A DNA stretch of 64,000 nt from contig NZ_JAWRCU010000001.1 in the NCBI RefSeq assembly GCF_033542235.1, positions 248,001-312,000 of the forward strand, read 5' to 3'. Source of the DNA: JAWRCU01 sp033542235. Its GTDB lineage: Bacteria > Pseudomonadota > Alphaproteobacteria > Rhizobiales > Rhizobiaceae. Positions 52,454 to 60,875 of this stretch are shown here, piece after piece (the stretch's first letter is position 1; the number at the start of each line of letters is the position of its first letter). A program made the translations under genes and the position numbers. The notes under the pieces are model-generated. The model made no database searches, was not told the DNA's origin, and worked only from the letters and a program-made list of their open reading frames with translations.

Positions 52454-52471
52454 GAGCAAGGGTCGCGCCAA
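52454..52471 (-). promoter_or_regulatory. Sigma-54 promoter of the aco operon
   Basis: Read on the minus strand, TTGGCGCGACCCTTGCTC contains TGGCGCG-N4-TTGC, a near-perfect match to the sigma-54 consensus TGGCACG-N4-TTGC with correct GG/GC spacing. It lies about 30-50 bases before the acoX GTG. Aco operons elsewhere are typically driven by sigma-54 with the enhancer-binding protein AcoR, which is not in this window. Confidence 0.75.
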
Positions 52472-52711
52472 GTCTTTTCTTGGCGTTTTTGTTTATTCTT
52501 TCAAAGCCTTCGGTCCAACGACCAATATCATCATAGCACCTTGGCCGATTGCGTGCATCAGGTGTCGCAGCCGGATTGAAAGGACCTGCCAGCAGCCGAA
52601 GGCAGAGCCGATGACGAGATACCGGAGAGTCCGACTCGCGTCAGGCTGTTGGCGGGAATGGTACGGGATAGAGGGAAGTGGTGCCCCTGGCCGTCACCAC
52701 TTCCTGATGCT

Positions 52712-53218
52712 TTACGGCGTCGGCCTTCCTGCTCCATTTTTCTCCATGTTCTGTCTGAGCAGGTCCTGCATCTTGGGGAGCAGATCATCGACGGGTGGAT
52801 TGTTCGAGAGGAAGCCGACCTTAAACTGCGGTGGATACTTGATCAGCTCCTTCATGTAGAAGGCCGCCGCGCCGAGCACCGGGACGGCCATCGGAATGTG
52901 ACGAACGCCGATGCTCACATCTTCTTTGGGATCGGTGTAGAGATTGAAAGCTATGGCACCGCCACTGTCCGTGAATACCGAGCCACTGAACCCGCCCCAA
53001 TCGCCTCTTTGGACCACCGCGTTTTCAAGTTCTGCGGTCCAGACATATTTGAATTCATCCACGCGAATGGCAGCGAAGTATTGGTTCAAAGCGTATGGAC
53101 GGCTGCGGCGAGCCGAAAGGCCATCGTCCGCCACAAGGAACGAGGCTTGATCCACGCCGTCGATGTAAGTCGTCTTGGGGAACAGATCGGCAAGTTTGCT
53201 GGCTACAAAGGCGGCGAC
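52712..53218 (-). pseudogene. C-terminal remnant of a second arylsulfatase
   Basis: About 168 codons that read in the same frame as, and directly after, the stop codon of the upstream arylsulfatase. The sequence (DLFPKTTYIDGVDQASFLVA; YALNQYFAAIRVDEFKYVWT; FYMKELIKYPPQFKVGFLSN) is the C-terminal part of a different arylsulfatase subgroup whose catalytic domain is missing. An ATG-less start and continuity from the first TAA suggest that a deletion joined two tandem sulfatase genes, leaving this tail. A short frame beginning at ATG 53155 could in principle be translated, but would have no catalytic residues. Confidence 0.75.
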
Positions 53219-55705
53219 TTACTGTGCCTTGTTTATCGTTTCTTGGGCCTTTTGATGGAGGACCATTTCTTCCGCAGCTTTCAACGGGACCAGCTTGACC
53301 GTTAGCTTGTCGATCTTGCCGGTGAAGCGGAATGGCGGCTGGTAGTCGTTGTCGTCCACGCCGGTGCGGGTGTCCACACCGACATCGAAGGTCTCGTAGA
53401 TCGTCTCGACGAATGGAATGGTATGCGGGATCGTCCTACTGGCGACTTCCTTGCCATCCACCGACAGGACGCCTGTACCGCCTTTGCCGAAACCGGGACC
53501 GTCGTACTTGAAATCAAACACGACCGTATGCTTGCCCGGCGTAAGCGCCTCTGGGGCTTCCCATCGGAAGCGTTCCACGTCAAAAAAGTTGTACACGAAG
53601 ACTGGTTTGCCCTTGAGCAAGTAGAGAGCATGGCCACCGCCGCGCCCGCCGAGCGTGTTGATCATGCCTTCTGCACCTCCCTGCGGAATTTCGACCTCAG
53701 CGGTGATGGAGAAAGACTTGCCGGCAATGTCGGGGGCGCTGCTGTAAGGAAGACCAGATGACTCACCCGAGTAGGTGAATACAGTCCGACCCGCTGTCGC
53801 GCTCGGTCGCGGCGTAGCTGCGCGAGCGGTGAAGCTGTTATCCAACGGGAACACGCTGTATTTAGCAGCCTCGACCATAAAGAGTTCCTTCATGTCGCGA
53901 AGCTTGTCCGGCATCTTGGCGGCGAGGTCGTTGCTCTCCGAGTAATCCTCGGCGAGATTGTAAAGCTCCCAGTTGTAACCGTTGGCGACATCGGGAAACT
54001 TGCCGAAGCCCAGATCCCACGGTGGCGAGGGCGGCGTGGTGGCTGCAAGCCAACCGTCTTGGTAAATCGCGCGGTTGCCGACCATCTCGAAATATTGCGT
54101 GGTGCGGGTCGATGGGGCATTCGCGTTGGCCTTGTCGAAGGTATAGGCCATGCTGACGCCTTCGATCGGCTTCTGAGCAACGCCGTTGACCATCACCGGC
54201 GCCTGAATGCCGGTGGCTTCGAGGATCGTCGGTACGATGTCGATCATGTGATGAAACTGCCTGCGGATGCCGCCGACGTCGTTGATGTGGCCGGGCCATG
54301 AAATGGCCATGCCTTGACGGGTACCGCCGAAGTGCGACGCGACCTGCTTGGTCCATTTGAATGGTGTATCAAAGGCCCACGCCCAGCCGACCGCAAAGTG
54401 CGGCGTGGTCTGGTCCGAACCCCAAACGTCGTAGAACTTCAACTGCTCCGCGACTGGAATGTTGACACCTTCGATCGCCGCTATCTCGTTCGGAGTGCCG
54501 AGGATCGAACCTTCAGCGCTGGTGCCGTTGTCGCCGCTGATATAGATGATGAGTGTGTTGTCGAGCTTGCCCTCGTCTTCGACTTCCTGAATGACCCTGC
54601 CGATTTCGTGGTCGGTATAGGCCGTGTAGGCTGCAAAAACGTCCGCCTGACGAATGAAAAGCTTCTTTTCATCGGCACTGAGCGTGTCCCATTTCTGCAG
54701 CTTCGCTCCGCCGTATTCGGGCTGGCCGTCCGGCCACGGCGTGAGCTGGGTGTTCGCCGGAATTACCCCGAGCCGTTTCTGGTTGGCGAAGATTGTCTCG
54801 CGCAGCTTTTCCCAGCCCTGATCGAACAAGTGCATGTCGCCGATCTTCTTGATCCACTCTGGCGTGGGCTGGTGCGGCGCGTGCGAGCCGCCGGGCACAT
54901 AGTAGATGAAAAACGGCTTGTCTGGCGCGGCGTTATTCAACCCCCTCATGTAGTTGATCGCATCGTCCGCCATGTCGGTGGTGAGGTTGTAGCCGGGGTG
55001 TCCGACCCACGGAAAGACCTGTGTCTGGTCGCGGAAGAGAAACGGCGTCCACTGGTCAGTCTCGCCACCTAGGAAGCCATAGAAGTGATCGAACCCCATG
55101 CCGTTCGGCCATTGATCGAATGGCCCGGCCAAACTCATTTGATAGCTGGGAGTGTTATGGTCCTTGCCGATCCACGCCGTCGCGTAGCCGTTCTCCCTCA
55201 GGATCGTGCCGATGGTGGCACTCTCCGGCCCGATGACGGAGTCGTACCCAGGGTATCCGGTGGACATTTCGGTGATCACGCCGAAGCCCACCGAGTGATG
55301 GTTGCGGCCAGTGATCAGCGCTGCCCGTGTCGGCGAGCAGAGAGCAGTCGAGTGGAACTGCGTGTAGCGCAGTCCGGCGTTCGCGATGCGATCCATTGCA
55401 GGAGTTGGGATGACGCCGCCGAAGGTACCCGACACTCCATAGCCCTGATCGTCTGTCATGATCAGGAGCACGTTGGGCGCACCCTTGGGCGGCACCACCT
55501 GGGGTGGCCAATACGGTTTCGACTGGCTGGCCTCGAGGTTGATGTCGCCACCGAACTTCGGTGGTGGCGGCGGAAGATATCTTCCATCGATCGTCGTTGT
55601 GGCGCTTGGCGAGCCCGGCGTACCGGTGATTGTCTGCGCGTGGACTGTGACGGTGCAAAGCCCGGACGCAATCAGATATGAGAAAAGCAGCCTACGTGAA
55701 TTCAT
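53219..55705 (-). CDS. Arylsulfatase, exported
   Basis: An 828-residue type I sulfatase hydrolysing sulphate esters. Signal peptide LFSYLIASGLCTVTVHA; metal-binding NVLLIMTDDQGYG; the formylglycine signature LCSPTRAALITGR, where Cys must be converted by a maturation enzyme; lower metal-site residues in ISGDNGTSAEG and the Lys/His region WIGKDHNTP. After about residue 600 an extra beta-sandwich-like domain is present (FSITAEVEIPQGGAEGMINT, HTVVFDFKYDGPG). The ATG follows AAAGGAGAG. The FGE gene is not nearby. A remnant of a second sulfatase follows in frame. Confidence 0.92.
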   Translation of the reverse strand: MNSRRLLFSYLIASGLCTVTVHAQTITGTPGSPSATTTIDGRYLPPPPPKFGGDINLEASQSKPYWPPQVVPPKGAPNVLLIMTDDQGYGVSGTFGGVIPTPAMDRIANAGLRYTQFHSTALCSPTRAALITGRNHHSVGFGVITEMSTGYPGYDSVIGPESATIGTILRENGYATAWIGKDHNTPSYQMSLAGPFDQWPNGMGFDHFYGFLGGETDQWTPFLFRDQTQVFPWVGHPGYNLTTDMADDAINYMRGLNNAAPDKPFFIYYVPGGSHAPHQPTPEWIKKIGDMHLFDQGWEKLRETIFANQKRLGVIPANTQLTPWPDGQPEYGGAKLQKWDTLSADEKKLFIRQADVFAAYTAYTDHEIGRVIQEVEDEGKLDNTLIIYISGDNGTSAEGSILGTPNEIAAIEGVNIPVAEQLKFYDVWGSDQTTPHFAVGWAWAFDTPFKWTKQVASHFGGTRQGMAISWPGHINDVGGIRRQFHHMIDIVPTILEATGIQAPVMVNGVAQKPIEGVSMAYTFDKANANAPSTRTTQYFEMVGNRAIYQDGWLAATTPPSPPWDLGFGKFPDVANGYNWELYNLAEDYSESNDLAAKMPDKLRDMKELFMVEAAKYSVFPLDNSFTARAATPRPSATAGRTVFTYSGESSGLPYSSAPDIAGKSFSITAEVEIPQGGAEGMINTLGGRGGGHALYLLKGKPVFVYNFFDVERFRWEAPEALTPGKHTVVFDFKYDGPGFGKGGTGVLSVDGKEVASRTIPHTIPFVETIYETFDVGVDTRTGVDDNDYQPPFRFTGKIDKLTVKLVPLKAAEEMVLHQKAQETINKAQ

Positions 55706-56199
55706 AGCGCTCTCCTTTGCTTCCTGCGTTAGGATTGCACCTCAGTCACGTCCCCGAATGCGATCCAGCATGAGCCGATGTCGAAGTGCCGCCTATTGTC
55801 CTTTGGGGAAGCGATCTTAAGAAAAAACACTTGAAGTACGTGATTGCCTCAAAGCACGCCTGCCCCTTTCAGCAGCAACCAATGTGCTTCAACCCGGTAA
55901 CGGTCGGCAGCATCGGCCCCGCCGGACCGAGCGCGGCCGACCGGCCTCTCTCAAGGTCTCGCGCGCCGCGTCGTTGGTCGTTCGGATCAACTGCCCGCAA
56001 CTGATGCAACTGATTTAGTATGGGATTTTCGGGACGGGCCTGCGAAGGTCGCGGAATAGCGCGATCAAGTCGAAGTGTCTCGGTTGGGAGGGTCTATGAG
56101 GCAAGGGGGTCAAGCAAAAGGAGAATTGTAATACCAGCTTGAAACCTCTTCGAAATTTTGTGAATAAATCGACAGGCGGCCACGAGACCGAAGATACCG
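55706..56199. other. Divergent gap between arylsulfatase and GntR genes
   Basis: 494 bases that should hold the promoters of the arylsulfatase and of the nan-type regulator. A degenerate copy of the GntR operator is found at 56133-56149. A 72-codon open frame at 55786-56004 has no protein character. No other structure was recognised. Confidence 0.5.
56133..56149. promoter_or_regulatory. Candidate GntR operator upstream of its own gene
   Basis: TAATACCAGCTTGAAAC at 56129-56145 matches 14 of 17 positions of TAATACCAGTTACAAAC around the perfect palindrome at 56951. The left half-site is nearly intact and the right one weak. Its position 50-70 bases before the GntR start codon fits autoregulation. 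Confidence 0.4.
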
Positions 56200-56949
56200 A
56201 TGGATGACGCGACGGTTTTGGATTTTATGCGCCGGCACGTGGCGGATGAGAACAGCGCGGAGCCGCTCTATCGGCGCATCAAAGCGGCACTCGGAGAGGC
56301 AATCGCATCGGCACTGCTGAAGCGCGGTGCAGTGATCCCCAGCGAACGAGTGCTGTGCAAGGAACTTGATGTCTCGCGGGTCACCGTGCGCAAGGCCCTA
56401 GACGATCTGGTTGCGGAGGGCCTTCTGCAGCGACGTCACGGCGCCAAGACGGTGGTCTCGTCGCGGCTAGAGAAGTCGCTGGCCACCATGACAAGCTTCT
56501 CCGAGGACATGCGCTGGCGCGGTCTTCAACCTGGATGCGTCTGGATTTCAAAACAAATTTCCCGCCCCTCGCCGGCAGAAATGATGGCGCTCGGGCTGTC
56601 CCGCGCCGACGGGGTCGCTCGCCTGAAACGCATCCGCACCGCCGACGGCACGCCAATCGCCATCGAAACAGCGGCCGTGCCCGCCCGCTTCCTGCCTCAT
56701 CCGGAAGAGGTCGGAGATTCCCTCTATGAAGCGCTCGACGCGCGTGGCGCCATGCCGGTTCGAGCCATCCAGCGGATGCAATCGAGCCCGATCAGCGAAG
56801 AAGAAGCAGAACTTCTCAATGCTCCCTCGCACATCAGCCTGCTGGTGATGGAACGCCGCTGCTTCCTCGCCGACGGGCAGATCGTCGAGTTCACCGAGAC
56901 ACGCTACCGCGGCGACGTCTACGACTTCGTGATCGAGCTCCATCGATAA
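56200..56949 (+). CDS. GntR family regulator with UTRA domain, probable nan repressor
   Basis: A 249-residue HutC-subfamily regulator. The N-terminal winged helix (AEPLYRRIKAALGEAIASAL, IPSERVLCKELDVSRVTVRK, ALDDLVAEGLLQRRHGAKT) is followed by a UTRA effector domain (TSFSEDMRWRGLQPGCVWIS; LKRIRTADGTPIAIETAAVP; FTETRYRGDVYDFVIEL), the arrangement used by NagR/DasR-type sensors of amino-sugar phosphates. It begins the nan cassette. A perfect palindrome directly behind its stop codon and a degenerate copy in its own leader are likely operators, suggesting control by GlcNAc-6-P or ManNAc-6-P. Confidence 0.88.
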   Translation: MDDATVLDFMRRHVADENSAEPLYRRIKAALGEAIASALLKRGAVIPSERVLCKELDVSRVTVRKALDDLVAEGLLQRRHGAKTVVSSRLEKSLATMTSFSEDMRWRGLQPGCVWISKQISRPSPAEMMALGLSRADGVARLKRIRTADGTPIAIETAAVPARFLPHPEEVGDSLYEALDARGAMPVRAIQRMQSSPISEEEAELLNAPSHISLLVMERRCFLADGQIVEFTETRYRGDVYDFVIELHR

Positions 56950-56950
56950 T

Positions 56951-56967
56951 ACCAGTTACAAACTGGT
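56951..56967. promoter_or_regulatory. GntR operator palindrome before nanE
   Basis: ACCAGTT-ACA-AACTGGT is a perfect 7-3-7 palindrome beginning two bases after the GntR stop codon and ending 25 bases before the nanE ATG. Placement and symmetry suit repression of a promoter for the nanE-to-permease segment. Confidence 0.6.
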
Positions 56968-56992
56968 TGCTAGCTCTTTGTTTCTGCCTAAG

Positions 56993-57715
56993 ATGGCGCT
57001 GGACAGCAGGGGTAACCGCGTGGAGTTTGATTTCCGGAAACTCAGGAATGGATTGATCGTGTCCTGCCAGCCCGTAAAAGGCGGGCCGATGGATGAGGCG
57101 TCGATTGTTGTCGCCTTCGCGCTTGCGGCTCTTGCCGGCGGGGCCCAAGGCCTGCGCATCGAGTCGGCCGAATATGTGCGCGCTGTGCGGAGCGCGACGG
57201 CCGCGCCGATCATCGGGCTCGTCAAGCGCGATCTTGCGGATTCTCCCGTCCGCATCACGCCTTGGATTGACGACGTGAACGCCTTGGCGGAAGCTGGTGC
57301 GGACATTATTGCCTACGATGCTACGCTTCGCAAAAGGCCTGTCGCGACCGCCGATCTCATAGCCCGTATTCATTCTCACGGCAAAATAACGATGGCGGAC
57401 TGTGCGACGATCGACGACGCGCGCGAGGCTCTTGCCGAGGGAGCCGATATCGTCGGCTCTACGCTTGCTGGCTACACCGAAGGACCGGAGCCCACCGAGC
57501 CGGATCTGGCCCTGGTTCGCAGCATGCGTCTCCTCACCCCGAACGTGATCGCCGAAGGTTGCATCCGCCTCCCCGGGGATGCCAGGGAGGCACTGGCGGC
57601 GGGCGCGCACGCAGTGGTGGTCGGCTCTGCCATTACCCGGCCGGAGCACATTACCTCCTGGTTCCGCACGGAAATGGACCGGCAATATGCCGTGACGGAG
57701 TCGGCCGCGCCATGA
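56993..57715 (+). CDS. nanE: N-acetylmannosamine-6-phosphate 2-epimerase
   Basis: A 240-residue TIM-barrel epimerase converting ManNAc-6-P to GlcNAc-6-P. Family features are LRNGLIVSCQPVKGGPMDEA, AQGLRIESAEYVRAVRSATA, APIIGLVKRDLADSPVRITP, GADIIAYDATLRKRP and EGADIVGSTLAGYTEG. ATG 56993 is chosen; a TTG at 56978 is an in-frame alternative, and the ribosome binding site is weak for both. Its stop overlaps the nanK start (ATGA). Together with NanK it forms the ManNAc branch of sialic-acid catabolism. Confidence 0.93.
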   Translation: MALDSRGNRVEFDFRKLRNGLIVSCQPVKGGPMDEASIVVAFALAALAGGAQGLRIESAEYVRAVRSATAAPIIGLVKRDLADSPVRITPWIDDVNALAEAGADIIAYDATLRKRPVATADLIARIHSHGKITMADCATIDDAREALAEGADIVGSTLAGYTEGPEPTEPDLALVRSMRLLTPNVIAEGCIRLPGDAREALAAGAHAVVVGSAITRPEHITSWFRTEMDRQYAVTESAAP

Positions 57716-58599
57716 GTGCGCCCGGCACGACACTGGCGCTCGACATCGGCGGCACGAAAATCCTCGCCGCGCTGGTCGAAGCAAGTGCAGTCGTTGACAG
57801 CTTCGAAATGGCAACGCCGCGCGATGGGAATCCAAGCGGCTGGCTGGACACGCTTTCCGGACACACGGCCCACTGGAATGGCCGCTACAGCCGGGCTGGC
57901 GTAGCCGTGACGGGCATCATCGATGATGGCTGCTGGTCAGCGCTGAACAAAAAGACACTCGACCTGCCGGATCGATTTCCGCTCACAGCCACCGTTTCTG
58001 CCCTTTTCGCCTGTCCGGCTTTTGCCGCCAACGATGCGCAGGCTGCGGCCTGGGGAGAGTATCGCTTCGGCGCCGGAGCGGGGGAGGACATGGTGTTCCT
58101 GACAATCTCGACTGGTATCGGCGGCGGCATCATTGCGGGCGGACGCCTGCTGACCGGTATTGCCGGTCATTTCGGCCTCTTCCGTCTGCAGGATTTCGAA
58201 GGCTCGGGCGCTGTCGACAGCGCGTTGGAAGATCACATTTCCGGCCATTGGATGGCCGGCATGGCTGCGGCCCACGAGAAAGCAGTCACGGCCCGCTATA
58301 TATTCGAAACGGCACGCGGCGGCGCGAGCTGGGCTGAAGAGATCATCGCGACATCCGCGCGACGGACCGCCATCCTTTGCCGGAACGTGCAGCTGGCACT
58401 GGATCCGTCCCGCATCGTGATCGGCGGCGGGATCGGGCTTGCTCCTGGTTTCCTGGAGCGGATCGAGGCCTGCCTGGAGGATATGCCTGCGAGGCTCCGG
58501 CCGAGACTCGTTGCCGCCCGTTTGGGCGACAAGGCCGGCGTCGTAGGCATTGCCGATCTCGCCAACAACCAACCAGAGAATAAAGGGGAAATGATATGA
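57712..58599 (+). CDS. nanK: ROK family N-acetylmannosamine kinase, atypical
   Basis: A 295-residue sugar kinase. The ATP-phosphate motif LALDIGGTKILAALVE, the catalytic region FAANDAQAAAWGEYRFGAG and TGIGGGIIAGGRLLTG are ROK hallmarks, and the substrate-binding His lies in AGHFGLF. The usual CxCGxxGCxE zinc-binding motif that follows in most ROK kinases is missing: the sequence reads RLQDFEGSGAVDSALEDHIS with no cysteine. Partners nanE and the transporter point to ManNAc as substrate. Start overlaps the nanE stop; the stop overlaps the binding-protein start. Confidence 0.87.
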   Translation: MSAPGTTLALDIGGTKILAALVEASAVVDSFEMATPRDGNPSGWLDTLSGHTAHWNGRYSRAGVAVTGIIDDGCWSALNKKTLDLPDRFPLTATVSALFACPAFAANDAQAAAWGEYRFGAGAGEDMVFLTISTGIGGGIIAGGRLLTGIAGHFGLFRLQDFEGSGAVDSALEDHISGHWMAGMAAAHEKAVTARYIFETARGGASWAEEIIATSARRTAILCRNVQLALDPSRIVIGGGIGLAPGFLERIEACLEDMPARLRPRLVAARLGDKAGVVGIADLANNQPENKGEMI

Positions 58600-59927
58600 G
58601 AACAGCTTTCAAGATGGCAATGCGCCTTCTCGGCTCCGTTTTCGTCGGCGGACTGATGCTGGGCGGCGCCCAGGCTGACGTCACCGTGCTCGGCTGGCCC
58701 GGCGGGCCGGAGGAGACTGCGCTCCGTGCCGTCGCCGACGTCTACAACGCCAGGCCGGATGTTGCGGCGGAGAACAAGGTCAAGCTCCTCTTCTTCAACC
58801 GTGACGGTTTCTGGGACAAGCTGCAGGCCGATCTTGCGGCAGGTTCCAATGCCTTCGACATCAACCTGCTCGCCACCTATTCCATCGGCCGCTACGCGCC
58901 TTTCATGGAGCCGGTGACCCTTTCCGACGGGGCCGGCGAGCTATTCGGCCCGGCAGTGCTCTCAACGATGCAGTTCGACGGCAAGCAGTATGGCGTGCCC
59001 ACCGACCTCTCGCTGCATTTCATGTATTACCGCAAGGACCTGATCGACGCCTTGATGAGCGACGATGCCGCCAAGGCGCGCTATGCCGAGATTTCTGAGA
59101 AGCATCTGGGCAAGGCTCTTCAGCCGAAGAACCCGGACGACTGGACCTGGGACGATTTCGCTGCGACAGCGCTCTATTTCACCAAGTCCGTGAATCCCGA
59201 CAGCCCGACACGCTACGGCACCGTGCTGCAGCTGAAGAACCTGCTGTTCAACATCATGGTCTGGCAGTCGATACCGCGCTCCTATGGTGGCGACTGGAAG
59301 GATGCACAGGGCAATATCACGATCGACTCTGATGCCTTCCGCAAAGGGCTGGAGCTCTACAAGCTGCTCTACGACGCCGGGGCGACGCCGCGCGACTCGC
59401 TCTCCTACGAATTCGCTGAAGCCAATGCCGCCTTCGCCTCGGGACAGGTGGCGGCCATGCTGCAATGGAATGCGGCGGCTACCGACCTGACCGATCCGCA
59501 GAAGTCGCCCACAGTGGCAGAAGTGACGAAGACGATGGCTCCCCCGGCGGGCCCGGAGGGCCGCAAGACGCATATCCACGGCCTCGGCCTGGGTCTGAAC
59601 AAGAACGCCCCCAACAAGGAGGGTGCGAAGGCGTTCCTCTCCTGGCTCTCGACCAAGGAGGCAGCTCTCGACTATGCGCGCAACGGCGGGGCGCCGGCGC
59701 TTGCCCCGAAAGCCGTGGCTGAGATTGCCGACAAGCGGCCGGATCTGGTGCAGCTTGGCGAATATGCCGGCGCCTACGGCTATGTCATGAATGGCGGCGC
59801 CTCGGCCAACGCGCTCGCTATCTATGAGCTGCAAGCCAAGGAATTCACCGGCTACTGGTCGGGCCAGCAAGACATCGATACAGCGCTGGCCAATGTGAAG
59901 AAAGGCATGACCGATCTTCTCAAGTAG
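58596..59927 (+). CDS. Sugar ABC transporter substrate-binding protein of the nan cassette
   Basis: A 443-residue family 1 binding protein with a signal peptide (LLGSVFVGGLMLGGAQA). The mature N-terminus DVTVLGWPGGPEETALRAVA and later segments PTDLSLHFMYYRKDLIDALM and APNKEGAKAFLSWLSTKEAA fit carbohydrate-binding members. The start overlaps the nanK stop (ATGATATGA), so kinase and transporter genes are translationally linked. The likely ligand is N-acetylmannosamine, a related amino sugar or an oligosaccharide that contains it. A strong hairpin follows the gene. Confidence 0.9.
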   Translation: MRTAFKMAMRLLGSVFVGGLMLGGAQADVTVLGWPGGPEETALRAVADVYNARPDVAAENKVKLLFFNRDGFWDKLQADLAAGSNAFDINLLATYSIGRYAPFMEPVTLSDGAGELFGPAVLSTMQFDGKQYGVPTDLSLHFMYYRKDLIDALMSDDAAKARYAEISEKHLGKALQPKNPDDWTWDDFAATALYFTKSVNPDSPTRYGTVLQLKNLLFNIMVWQSIPRSYGGDWKDAQGNITIDSDAFRKGLELYKLLYDAGATPRDSLSYEFAEANAAFASGQVAAMLQWNAAATDLTDPQKSPTVAEVTKTMAPPAGPEGRKTHIHGLGLGLNKNAPNKEGAKAFLSWLSTKEAALDYARNGGAPALAPKAVAEIADKRPDLVQLGEYAGAYGYVMNGGASANALAIYELQAKEFTGYWSGQQDIDTALANVKKGMTDLLK

Positions 59928-59938
59928 CAGCAGCAAAT

Positions 59939-59965
59939 CCCCTTGGCGGGTCATCCGCCAAGGGG
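59939..59965 (+). terminator. Intercistronic hairpin after the binding-protein gene
   Basis: CCCCTTGGCGG (59939-59949) and CCGCCAAGGGG (59955-59965) form a perfect 11-base-pair stem with a 5-base loop between the binding-protein and first permease genes. No T-run follows. Such hairpins usually stabilise upstream mRNA or partly stop transcription so that the binding protein is made in excess over the permeases. Confidence 0.65.
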
Positions 59966-60001
59966 CCCCTTGCCCGATACGAAACAGGCGCTTTTAAAAA
60001 C

Positions 60002-60868
60002 GTGCAGCTCTCCGAACGCACTGAATGGACTCTGCTGGCCACCCCATTGGTGGCCTTTCTGCTTCTGAGCCTCGGCTTCCCGGCGATTGTGAATCTTGTC
60101 TATTCCGTTTCAGAGATCAGTTTCGCCACGCTGCGCAGCCCCGTCCTCTCGGGCTTCGGCAATTTCGCGGCCGTGCTGCAGGATCCGGACTTCTGGCGCG
60201 CCAACTGGTTTTCGCTGCGTTTCGGTCTGCTGACGGCGCTGCTGGAATGCGGCCTCGGCCTGTTCCTGGCAGTCTTCCTCGCGCCGCTCTTCAAAAACCG
60301 AAGCTGGCCTCTCGCCATTCTCATGATGCCCATGATGGTAGCGCCGGCGCTGATGGGCCTCATGTATCGGCTGGTCCTGCACGAATTTGCGGGACCAGTG
60401 CCCTATTATCTGTGGCAGTGGTTCGGCGACAGTCCGTCCTTTCTCGGCCCCAATTCGGCTTTCTGGACGCTCATTGCCGTCGAAACGCTGCAATGGACGC
60501 CCTTCGCCTTCCTGCTGTTCCACATGGCCTATCATGCGATCCCGGAACACCTGCGCGAAGCAGCCGCCATCGATGGCGCCGGCGCGTTCCAGCGTTTCCG
60601 GATGATCGAGCTGCCGCTGATGGTGCCCACACTCGCCGTTGCGCTGCTGATCCGCTTCATCGACGGCTTTCGCGTCTTCGACAATGTCTATGTGCTGACC
60701 GGCAGCGGCGCGGGCGGCGCCACGGCGTCGCTGTCGATCTACATCTATGAGGCTTTCTTCAAGCAAGGGACCATCGGCAAGGCGGTGGCAGCGTCCGTCC
60801 TGCTCTTTCTCGCCTCTTTTGCCGTGCTCTACGGCCTCAATGCCCTCGCCCGGCGTAAGAGGAAGTGA
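60002..60868 (+). CDS. Sugar ABC transporter permease 1 (MalF-type)
   Basis: A 288-residue permease with six predicted helices and the EAA coupling loop (EHLREAAAIDGAGAFQRFRM, then IELPLMVPT). It starts with GTG at 60002; the ribosome binding site is poor, and the next in-frame start would lose the first helix (LLATPLVAFLLLSLGFP). It lies 74 bases after the binding-protein gene across a hairpin and just before the second permease. No ATPase gene completes the transporter in this cluster. Confidence 0.9.
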   Translation: MQLSERTEWTLLATPLVAFLLLSLGFPAIVNLVYSVSEISFATLRSPVLSGFGNFAAVLQDPDFWRANWFSLRFGLLTALLECGLGLFLAVFLAPLFKNRSWPLAILMMPMMVAPALMGLMYRLVLHEFAGPVPYYLWQWFGDSPSFLGPNSAFWTLIAVETLQWTPFAFLLFHMAYHAIPEHLREAAAIDGAGAFQRFRMIELPLMVPTLAVALLIRFIDGFRVFDNVYVLTGSGAGGATASLSIYIYEAFFKQGTIGKAVAASVLLFLASFAVLYGLNALARRKRK

Positions 60869-60875
60869 AGTAACC

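Noticed and set aside
55786..56004. Plus-strand open frame of 72 codons in the arylsulfatase/GntR gap
   Set aside because: No ribosome binding site and no protein-like pattern; ends in low-complexity Ser/Arg sequence.
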